DNA from: Colias croceus
Taxonomy: Eukaryota > Arthropoda > Insecta > Lepidoptera > Pieridae
Assembly: GCF_905220415.1 (NCBI RefSeq)
Contig: NC_059553.1
Span: 5,914,501-5,978,500, forward strand
Direction of reading: 5' to 3'
DNA length: 64,000 bases
The position numbers and the translations under genes were made by a program. Positions 13,701 to 25,700 of the stretch are shown in pieces; positions within the stretch are counted from its first letter, which is position 1, and each line of letters starts with the position of its first letter. The notes under the pieces are model-generated. The model was not told the origin of the DNA. It worked only from the letters and a program-made list of their open reading frames with translations, and made no database searches.

Positions 13701-16700
13701 ACACATAAAATTTACAATAACCATTCTCTATTAGTTCTACTAAACATATAATTTTAACTTCTAGAACCTTGGCCAACCACCCCACAAAAGGTAATCGTCC
13801 CCGGGAGTGTGACGTCAGCAAGCGTACAGAACCTACAACCAGCTACGTCTTACCATTTGCGTATTATAGCAGAGAATAGACTGGGGCAGAGTGAACCGAG
13901 TCAACTTGTGCAAGTCACTACTACTGAAGAAGGTATGTTTTATTGTACTTGGAATTATGATTTTGTCTGCCAGAACATCGAGTTAATCGAGTCGATCGGC
14001 CGCGTGATTTTGAGTGATTGATCAAAACATGTTGAAATGCTGTTTTCTTGACTTCTTTAATGCTTATTTCAGAGTTACTCTTATATGCAAATAATGCTGA
14101 TTCTACCTATAACTTAGAAGAATTACAATTCTAAGAAATTTTGAAATTTTTCTAGTTTTTGCGATAGATAATCATGTTTTCTAGTGGATATAATGTTTTT
14201 GAAGGCACAAATATGACAGTATAAAGACTATTGTATGGATTAACCAGCATTAACCTTCTAATTTTTATGTGAAGTGTGAAGTCACATCGATTGCAGCTAG
14301 GTTTAGGAATAATAAAAACCATATTATTATTAAATCTATATACGACCAGGCTGTTGCAATACTAAAATAATATAATAGAGTGCCCAATACTAGTTTTTGG
14401 CACTGCCTGTTTTGGCAGCCTATTTTGATTTCATAAGTTATATTACTTTTGCATATGTTGCGGTTGTCTAGTGATCCAAAAGTTTTTTGGAAATATTTTC
14501 AGTCTTCAAAAGCAACGTTCTTTTCACACATAAGCGAGATTTTATTTCAAAATAATTTCATCAAAAGTCATAAACATTTTTAGTTAAATTTCGCTTTCCG
14601 AGTGGCTTTACAGATTTTTTCTTCTATCAGAATTTAAACTTAATACACCTTTTAATTATTTTCCTATTTTCACATTATACATATTTGTCATATATATTTA
14701 GTATTTACCATATCTAAACCTCACAAACATAACTTTGAAACTTCCAGTCCCCAGCGGCCCCCCGCTGGACGTGCGTGTGGAAGCGAAAAGTTCCACGGAA
14801 CTAATCGTCACTTGGGATCCGCCGCAGAAGGATTTATGGAACGGAAACATTCTGGGTTATTATGTGGGATTTCAAGAGGTAAACATACCAAACTAATATT
14901 TATTTGTTTTCATTTCAATTTAGTATTTAATTCAAGATGCTGATTACAACATTCGATCTAATCATAATTTCATTATTATGTTTTTTCTTTATTTTTATAA
15001 CTTCGCATATTCCTAATTGTTCATTACCTTCAACTTATACTGCCCTTAATTTAATATTATAACTGGCCAGTCCTTTTTAAATAATATTTTTACAGAAATT
15101 TAATTTTATAAATAAAACAGTTCGGGTCATAAACGGCCGTTGCCGATATAAAATATTATATTGTCCTGTCTATCATTTTCATATTTACATCATTACACCT
15201 ACACTTACATAATATATTATAAATGTCTGCAGCTAAACAACAACAGTAGTGTACTCAGCGCTAGCGGTCCCGGCGGAGCTTCATACACAGTACGCACGGT
15301 AGAAGGAACAGGAACTGCCCGAGCTAGAACTACACTCTCGGGGTTACAGAAACACACGCCATATGCTGTTGTAGTGCAGGCGTACAATAGTAGAGGCGCT
15401 GGACCCGCTTCACCACCCACTACCGCTACTACTAATGAGGATGGTGAGTATTTTGTATGAAGATTGTATTAAATCTAAGAATTTCGTTTGATGTGTAGAG
15501 TGTAGAGTATATTTGGGAGAAATTAAAAGTTTGACATAAAGTGATATTATGAATTTTGAATTGTTGGGGGGATCGTTTTAGAATTAACAGTGCTTAATAA
15601 AGTATTAAAATTGCAGACTCTTAAAAAAAAATTTAAGATGAGTTAATTTGAGAATTTTGTATCGTCAATATTTTATAACTGTTAAATTAGCAAAACTGAT
15701 TTTTCTTCTGTTTAACTAGCCACCCTCTCATACAAATCTGAAAGCTCGTTTTATTGAAATTATCATTATATTTAAGAATTTGTCCATTTCCAGTGCCCAG
15801 TCTCCCCCCGGGCTCGCTACAATGCACAGCGCTGAGCTCACAATCCGTGCGAGTGAGTTGGGAGCCGCCGCCTGTTCGCGGGAGAAATGGCGTTTTGCAA
15901 GGGTACAGAGTTACTTATGCACCAGTTACTGATTGGTATGGTGAGTATTTGTTAGTTAATAAATCGTATTTTTTAAATTAATTAGTGGTAAACAAATTTT
16001 AATATTAGAAAATTTAAATATGAATTGGAAAGAACCAAAGACCGGTCTTCGGTTTCTTCCTTGTCAAAATGTTACGCTCGGTTTGCAATTACTTTCAATT
16101 TATAACTAACTCATTAAATCCAAATTATGATAGAATTGAACACTGAAAAAAAGCTCCATTTTGTTCGTATCCTGTGGTTACCGCGAACAAATATTTTGAC
16201 ACTTGAGAAGAACTAGAACACTTATTTTAAGAAGAAATCTTCATCCTATACAACTAATTGACTTCTTATCTTCTAGGTAGTGAAGAAGCAGTAACAAAGC
16301 AGATATCGGGCATGCACACCACATTATCTGGTCTACGTCGCTACACAAACTACTCTGTGACTGTGTGCGCGTTCACAGCAGCGGGGGATGGAGTTAGAGC
16401 TGCCCCTGTTTATTGTCATACTGAGGAAGATGGTGAGAGCTTTGATTTATTTAACTTAAAATTTTGTGCTGTATTTGTGAAAGATAGTGAAAACAGCGCA
16501 TGGAAAAAGAGACCAGCGGTATAAATTATGGCTTTAAACAGTACGATAATGTTTCTGGAGCAACTTCTGCAGAGAGGATTTTAAATAAATATACCTACTA
16601 ACATTTCCTTCGTAATATTCATTACGTCTGTGAAGTCAATATCATTTATTTCTTATTTTATAGTTCCTTCTGCACCAGCTGATATCAAAGCGGTGGTATC

Positions 16701-19700
16701 ATCGAGAAACAAGATATTGGTATCGTGGCTTCCTCCGTCGAATCCTAATGGAGTTCTTGTGGGATATACGCTTTATTTGAGCGTCATTGAAGATGGTAGA
16801 GAGGTAAGTTGACTTGAAATTATGAACCACATTTCATAACATACACATTTTCAAGAATATTTATTGCTAGCTTTCCGACTGCGGAGTCGCTCGCGTGGTC
16901 TACAAATTTTGTAATTTTTAGACCCCGAAGATTTTATTATATTTTTATATTAAACTAGCTTTCCGCTCGCGGATTTGCACGTTTTGTCTAAAACATAATA
17001 AATTAAAATTCCTCTTGAATCAATATTTATAAAGAGAAAATCCGCATTAAAATGCGTTGTGTTGTTTTAAAGATTTAAGCATACAGAAGGACATTGGGAG
17101 AGAGAAAGTGACTTTGTTTTATATTATGAAGTGATTTAAAATTGTTTCAACTTTAAAAGTCTGTCCGACCTGTCGAGGCTCTTTATTTTCACAACGTGTT
17201 GCTTTTACATTTAGGCCTTCTATTCATTATAGCCTTTCCTTACTATTTATAACACGAACTTCAGTACCTATAGGTAACCTTTTTTGGAACGAAGTTCCTT
17301 ATCGCGCGTTGTGAAAAGGGGCTAGACGGATAAAATTCTCACGAAAAGTTGCAAAGACACTTTTTGTCTGTCTCTTTCTCTCATAGAAAGCAAGTCAGCT
17401 ATTGTTCACAACTTCGTTCCATCCGGATGTCCCTTTACTCAAAACTTTATATTTTTTTCTTATAATTAAGCTATTGCATAGCTTCTATCGCGGGCCTTGA
17501 GCGCGGGGACCGAATCGAGAAATTCCGAAACGAAAAAACTTCACGCTCCCCACTCCGACAGAGGTGTGGCTTGAAGGCATAGCATGCAATAGCTTTACCG
17601 CGGCAGTCCCCGAGTGTCACACGTCATTTTTTTTTCAATGAGCGTTATCGTAACATAACATATACACCCGACACAGGAGGGCACCCGCAAGCGCATGCTG
17701 TCGCCCAGCACGCTGACGCACGAGACGTCCCGCTCGCCGGCGCGCGCCACGCACCAGTTCTGGGTGTCCGCCTCCACGCGCCTCGGGGAGGGCGACACCA
17801 CACGGGTCGTCACTGTGCTGCCCTCGGATTCTGGTACACTATATGCAATAAACTAGCTGTTGTTAGTTACTTTGCCCGCCAGGACAGAGGAAATTTATAT
17901 GGGAGACGTTTTAGCATCGTAAAAAGCCTATAACTTACTAATTTGTAGCCTTCTGTCTTTAATAGGTAGCAAGAATGTTAATAAACATTTTTCCATCCTT
18001 TTCTGACTCATCAGAACTTTTCATAAAAACTCAAGAAAACTTGTGGACGAATCTCAATTCTTTGGGATTAAGTATGATTTTAAAAAAGCAGTTATTATCG
18101 ATCTGGAATATTCTAGAAGCTTCTAAGAATTTCTAAAATCATCTAAAATTTTCAAACGTTTAACTAAATAACCATTTCCAGTTTCATACATTTGATCCAA
18201 AGAGATATTTCTGTATCAGAAATGTCCCTAGAAGATGTTAATTTTTTCTTTATAATTCCAGTGCCAGCCAGAATAACATCATTCAGCCGCAGTATAGTGA
18301 CCCCTTGGAAGGAAAATATCTCTTTATCCTGCAATAAAGTTGGCATCCCAACTCCAACCACAACGTGGAGCATGAACGGCGCTGTATTGGAATCTACGTT
18401 GCGAAAAAATGTGACTAATGATGGAACTCTAATTATCAGGTTAGCTAAGAAGTCTAAGTCTTAATTAATTTCAGCTTTCTGTAGGACAATCAATAATTTA
18501 AATACATTTGTCGAAATTCCTAGATTGTAAATACTACAAAAGAAAATGCTTTATCGATCTTATTCAATCAATACAGTATCTTTACATAAATAGAACTTAC
18601 TTCATGAGAAGATATTTATAAACTTTAACATCACTTCCCCAGTATGACACAATACGCAGACAGCGGCAACTATACTTGCCTGGTAGAGAACCAACATGGC
18701 CACGACGAGGTCACATATCTGGTGGAAGTGAAGGTTCCTCCCCAACCACCAGTGCTGGCTGTTGTGGACTCGTATGCGGATTCCCTGCATCTGCAGTGGA
18801 GTGACCATGGGGATGGTGGAAGTCCTATATTGGGTAAGAAAATCAGTTTAGATAATATGAAAAGCGACATTTTGTACGGAAAACACACGTTGTGAAAAAA
18901 AAACAAGTACCTACAGGAAATAAAACCAAAGATTTTAATGTTGTAATGTTGAGTAAAAGCTTAAGACCTTTATTCAACATTACAATCAAAATCAAATATC
19001 TTCTGCTGACGTATTGTTTTCGATAATTCTGGTCTATAGATAAACTATGGGCCGGTTTCTTCACTTGTTGTTAGTATTCCTGATAGCCTACTTACCTGTT
19101 ATTGTACAAGAAATAAGCTAAAGACCACACCCAGAAATGTGAAACCTGCCGTAAATTTTTTTATGCGTGCTAGTAATTCGGACTGATTAATATTAATTTA
19201 CAGGATACGTAATAAACTACAAACGCGAACACGGTGATTGGGAGGAACTGCAAGTGGAAGCTGGTACTTCAGAACACGTGCTCCCAAACTTGTGGTGTGG
19301 GACCCGATACCAGCTGTATATTACGGCTTTTAATAGAATTGGTACTGGGCTCCCTTGTGATATTGTTCATGCGTATACTAAGGGCACTGGTGAGTAAAAT
19401 TTTGTGATTATAAATATAATTAATTCATCAGCGAAGTAATAAAACAAGAAAGAGCACAGAAAAATCGTCCATTTAAAGAATTATAACTATTTGGAAATCA
19501 TTAAAAGTGAAAAATGATGAGGTGGTTTTAATTTATTCGTACTAAGGTAAACGCAGCTATCAACGACCCATCGAAAATCTGAAGGTATTACCGACCTATA
19601 AAAGTAATTCGAAATTTAAACGTTTCCAGAACTATTCTAGCTATAGGTAGGCAAAGTTATACACGAATGTATTACTTGAGCATCAGATACTTTTACGTTA

Positions 19701-22700
19701 GTGTGAGTAACTGTGCAAAAAAGAGTTAAAATACGTAAGTTGCTGCGGGGTAGCGTGGACGCAGGACGTTTCGTACTTTTCCGTTGTTCCTTCGGGTAAG
19801 TACTGTGATTTATCTTTTTAAGACATTTACAAACAAATGACATCAATACTTTATTTTATATTACTAAATGTCAATGCATTTAAGTGTCAACTTTTCATTT
19901 CTCACAACATTTTATTAATAGAAAGTAATTTGAAACGATAAAACTTTAAATTAAAATGGGACGGTGTTAGCTTCACCAGTTTAAGTCGTGGCAGGTATCA
20001 ACGACCCATAAGTCGGCAATGGCAGCAACGTAACTTTTTGTTTTAATTTTCTTTTATGTTATTGTATCACACTAACACAAGTGGTTTTATAGACCAGTTT
20101 AAATCTAAGCTATGAGTCTTCATAAAAATCTTTTAGCGACCTAAACTTTTTTGTCTAGTTTTTACCTTTTAGCGTTGTCAATTTATACAAAGTTATGATA
20201 TTTTTCGAGGATTGATACCGAATAGTTACTGTAGTAAATCATTGTTTTTTTGTTCAAACAATATGCATTTGTTCATATTTTGTGTGACATTAATCAATTA
20301 TAATCTATTTTATAGTCTGATGGTCAAATGAATTAAAATAACCATTTTTTCATGGGTCGGTAATACAATTTAGGTTTATACTTACATACTTTATTACCGA
20401 CCCATGTGGGTCGGCAATAGCAACTATAGGAAGCTATTACCGATCGAATATAGATTGTTTAGTTTCTCATCTACAAATTCAAATTCAAATTGCTTTATTT
20501 GCAGAATGTAGAATAAAGATGTTTGTAGATACAGATAATATTGATCCTTAAACATTCTGCTCGTAGTTGAGCGTGCAAATATATTTTTATTACTTTTATG
20601 AAATAATAGGTGCCTATTAAAAATTATATTTTTTTAGGTTAAATTAACATAAAACATATAATTATATTTTTTTCCAGAAATATGGAGCCACGAAAGCGGC
20701 GAAAAGTATACAGTAAAACAACACTCGCTGAAGCAATCAATCAAATAGCATAAGGAAATATCCTAGAGTTTGAAATCCTTAATTTAATATATGTACACTA
20801 GCGGTTCGCCCCGGCTTCGCCCGTGGTACCTACATGTTTACGTTTTTTTTTCATAAAAACTATCCTATCTCTCAAGTTGGATCGAATTGTACATGGTGTG
20901 CGAATTTTATTATGATCGGTTAACTGGTTTAGGAGTCCATTGAGGACAAACATTGTGACACGAGATTTATATATAATTATATTAATAGTATTATGTTGAT
21001 TAATTTAAAAGTTTATAATTATTTTAGTTCATTACTAAGAAGTACTCATTTGTTTTATTAAAAATAACTATACTAAAAAAAATACGAATATATTTGCATT
21101 TTTATTTCATTTTATTAAGATCGGTAATCATCATCATCACTAGCTTCTATACATTCCATTGCTGGAAAAGGCCTCCTCTCACATACGATCGGGAATAGCT
21201 GCATAAAAATCGTTAATAGCTTCACAGCCGTTTTTATGGGTCGGTAATAGCAACAATCGACTAAGTCACATTGTAAAATATTTTTTACAAGATAATCCTT
21301 TATTAGAATGTATTTTCTTCAATAAAAACATTTTTTAGACATAGCACTAGCATATAAAATGAAACTATAAATCTTTAGAAGAACCAGTATACTTAAAAAA
21401 TATGGTTGATTTTGAAATTGCCTTAGAGGGGTCGTTAATACCTGCGTTTACCCTAATTAGAGAATTCACGAATGAACTTAGAAATTTGTGAAGTCTGTGT
21501 TTCTTATAATAAAGAAATATTTCACAGTGCCGGTGAAACCAAAGCACTCGCAAATGATAACACTCAACACTACAACGGTGACGGTTTGGCTCGACTCGTG
21601 GGGAGATGGCGGATGTGGGATTCTTTACTTTGTGATCGAGTATAGGGAAGTTAGCCAGTCTCAGGTGAGATGCAAAGATTTTTAGAGCTAACCAATGTTA
21701 AAGAAAGGAAATGTTTATATTTAAAAGTTAAATCGATAGTCAATGAAAACACAGTGGTATAACTTTTCTTATAACGTCACTTCATTCTCACCTATAACTT
21801 TTGTCCAAACACGCAACATAATATATCTAATCTAATAACTTTTCTTGGCACCTAACTGTTAAAACATATTTTTCAAATCTGTTTTTCCACAAAAAAATTA
21901 AAAACAAAAAGTCATCGTCATCTTGGAGAGCTATACAAAAGTCTTAATATTGATTTTTCTATAATAAAATTTCAGTGGCGTCTAGTATCCAACAGCGTGC
22001 AAGCAACAGAGCGCGTGTTCAGCGTGATGGGCCTGTCGCCCGCAACGCACTACCAACTACGCATCACGGCACATAACAACGCGGGCCATGCGGTCGCGTT
22101 GTATAACTTCACCACGCATTCTTTGAGCGGCAGTGAGTTATTTACGATTCCTGACAAAAAAAACTGACAAAAGTGATTTTTTTTAAATCAAGCAATATAA
22201 TTTGCTTTCTTATCTGAAAGATTTTTCCAAAATTTTACAGTGAGTGTGAATCAATGTTCTCTTTCTTTCCATATTGTTTATGTAATATTTTTTTACATAA
22301 ATACATTTTGGGGATTCGAAAAAACTTCGAGACTAATGTTAACAAATTTCCCAGTGCTAGAAGGCGAGATATCTCCCGCAGTACCAGCAGCGGGTGCACG
22401 GTCACTGGGCGGTGCACGAGTTTTGCTCCCTGCAGCTCTTTCGTTGTTAGTGCTGGCTGCTCTTGTAGCTATTGTACTATTGGTCAGGAGGAACAGTAAG
22501 TTTGATTTTCATGTGTTATACCAAGTTATGGTTTGAGACCTTTCGGAAATTTAATTTGCTCTTTGCTTGTTTTGTTTTTATGTTTTAGTTTAAGTTTTTC
22601 GTTGAGCCTTATTAATGAACAGTTGTATTTTTTATTCTAAAACTAATTATTTATTCCATTTTGATTTCAATTGTTTCCCATCCCATTTTCAAGCCCGTTG

Positions 22701-25700
22701 TCAAAACTTTCGTCATGTAAATTTTCAATTATAAACTCTCCATTACAAGGATTTGCTTACCCTATTGCATTGTCCCAAACTTTATTCATGTAAACTTAAA
22801 ATTTTGCCATATATTGCCAACTCACCATCCAAATAGAAGGTACTCACAAACCGCTCCAAAAAAGCTCCTCGACATACAGAGGGCGTAGTAGAGACCGTGG
22901 TCACGGAGAACGGCGGCCACTCGCAGTTCGTCACACAATTACAGAGCAAGGAGCAAGCAAGCAACCGCTCCGACCACTCACTCTCTCTCTCTCTCTCACT
23001 ACGTCCACAAAATTTTAATTCTCTGTTGCTTTGATTCGTTTTTCTTCCAAATTCTTCGTGTCCAAATTTGTCCTATACCTTCCAAATAGAACGTACTGAC
23101 GAACCGCTCACAATATAGCCCCTCGGCACACAGAGAGCGGCGCTGAGACTGCAGTCACAGAGAGTGGGGTCGGCGAGTCGCCTTCTGTCGCGCAGTTACA
23201 GAACAAGGTCAACCGCTCCAACGACCATCAGTACCTTGCTGCAAGGGCTCACCATCCGAACCCACCGCATCATTATAAGCACGCGTCTAATGGTAAGATA
23301 TTATAAAGTCGAATAAAGATATGTAAAATTACACATTGTACTTTATTTCATACTCTAGGTCAAATTTCATTTTAAATAAAATTCTCTTTTTATTGCTACC
23401 TGCATTGTTCTTATAACTTGTAACACATGTAGGTAAACTTTCCAGCAAACTTTGAGGAGTTCATAGACTTTATCACATTCTTTATCTTTGTGCAGAATAC
23501 ATTGAAGACATTTGTCCCTACGCCACGTTCCAACTCACGAAGCCAAGCGCGTATAGCGAGAGTAGCTACAGCGGCAATGTTTACAGTGGCCCTTATCATT
23601 CAGTACGGGGCTCATTTGTGTACCACGATCTCAAACAAAACGATAAATATAAGGTAATATTAAAAAAAAATAACTTATATTTGCTTTAACTTTTCCTAAC
23701 CAAACTATTAACAGTTTTTCATAAGCCATTTGATTTAGTGTAAATAACTAAAACTAAAATACTGTTTATTTAGATTTAAACTTTTACTAATAAAGTAACT
23801 GAAACGGAAGCATTGAATAATATATTATTGTCGTCTTCAGTGCCGTAAAGGACGAAACATTGTATAAAAATTACTTATTCTAATTTGGAGTACTCCAAGG
23901 TTCTAGTCTGGGACCCATTTTGTACATTTTTTAACATATATGTATTTGTTCGGACAGGGAAAAGAGCCAGAATATACGAAAGTAAGAAGAAAAGGAAATA
24001 GACTGCGCGATCCTCACTCTGAAAGTCAAGGTACATATACTTGTTGATCAATGATTGCCAAAAACTGAACCAAGCTTATCTATAAGTAGTTAGCGAGATA
24101 ATTTTATTTTACGTAGATTGCACTTTCTATTAATTAAGTTTAATTTAACCCGTTTAAGTTAAGTATTGATATTTGAATTTGACAAAGTGATCGCCTTTTA
24201 TGCAACCTGATGGGAGCGTAACTGGTGTTGTAAATTATAAAGGTAAGCATGCACATTGTATCGTATTATCCTCCAATTTTTTAAACTTTGATTTCATTAT
24301 TCTATCTAGTTCTCCTTCCATCGCAATCGAATAGCTTTCCTTTCAGAGATCGTCACGTTTCTATTTCAGTCACCATTATCACACGTCCACAGTACATCCA
24401 TCGGCATAATCTTAACCATTTCTATCACGCTTACGCTGCGACGATACGCCATAGAGATGAAATCTTGTGGCATATTAGAGCAGCTCTTTATCGCGTTTCT
24501 CCGCGTTACCCGGGGCTTCTTTTGTCGTGTTTCAGAGTCGGACAACTTGGGCTCGACGGACTCGGAGGTGAAGAAGATACTAACGCTGCACCTGCCAATT
24601 ACAGAGTACGAGGACGACGCGAGCGACGACGCGAGCGCGCCGCACTCCGACAGCGAGCCCGCCGCGCGCCTGCGCCCCGCACACCCCACCACCTGTGCGT
24701 ATCTTTTAAGTTCTGAATCGGGTAGAATACCGAAAATTAACTCTAGTTATAAGTTATAACCATTTTTCTTCTAAGATTCTTAATGTACATATTATCTAAA
24801 TAAAATGTATATTAAAGTTTCGAATACTTATGATAAAGGGCATGGTTGTTTTAATTTGTTTATTTTACAATCAGGTTTTTTGGAAAAAAATCATGAACTG
24901 AGGTGAATTTTTGGACTTTAAACCAAAACGCTAAGTCAATATAACGTCAATTATTGTAGTGTTTTTACAGTGTGTTTATGAAATTGAAACACAGGGCATG
25001 GTTGTTTTAAATTTTGATTCCATATCCAAATATCTTTTTAATAATTTTTATACGTACTTTTACTACGGTAGATTCGCGCCGGTCCCCCGATCTCGCCTTG
25101 TTAATCACCTAGCAAGGTCGCTAGCCCCTATTAAGGCCTTAAGCTATTGCATAGCTTTTATCTCGGACTTTGAGAGCGGCGACCGAATGTAAAAATTCTG
25201 TACCCCCCACTCCAACCGGCACAGCGATGCGATTCTATGAAATAGCTTTACCGCGGCCATGGGCGTAGCCACGGTGGGGCAGGGTGGGGCGCTTGCCCCA
25301 CCCAGGCTTTGACCAGGAAGGTACCTAACCAAATCTAAAAATTGAATTATCCAGGTACTAACTAGGTACTAAGCTTAATATCCGTAAGAAAATTCACACT
25401 CGATTCTCGAAAGTCGACAGTCGACACAGAAAATGAGACCAAAACATTAGTATTACATTACCTCTACAATGACTGATTAACAAATAATTGTCATACGCCC
25501 AGCGACCAAACGGCTGAAGATAGGGACACATTTTGGATCTATTTCGTGATGTGGTAGGTGAACAATAAGGTGTTTTGAATAAGAATAATTCGAATAACGA
25601 ATTACACACGAAAAAAGAAAATAGCTGAGGCTTCTATGTTACATTAACTGTAAGAAAAATGAGTGTAGTACAGTTAGTTACCCCACTATCTTATCCAATT

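Larger units (their letters stand above)
19546..21452. mobile_element. 1.9-kb DNA transposon with CTAA target sites and internal GGGTCGGTAATAG repeats
   Basis: Left end GGTAAACGCAGCTATCAACG and the complement of the right end GGTAAACGCAGGTATTAACG are inverted repeats. CTAA flanks both (19542-19545, 21453-21456). Copies of ACGACCCAT or its complement ATGGGTCGGTAATAG occur near both ends and inside, probably transposase-binding repeats. The interior has an exon-like start for a basic helix-turn-helix protein at 20682, a Helitron insertion and an RTE-type fragment. It fills the Dscam intron before Fn6. The superfamily is not assigned. Confidence 0.7.
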
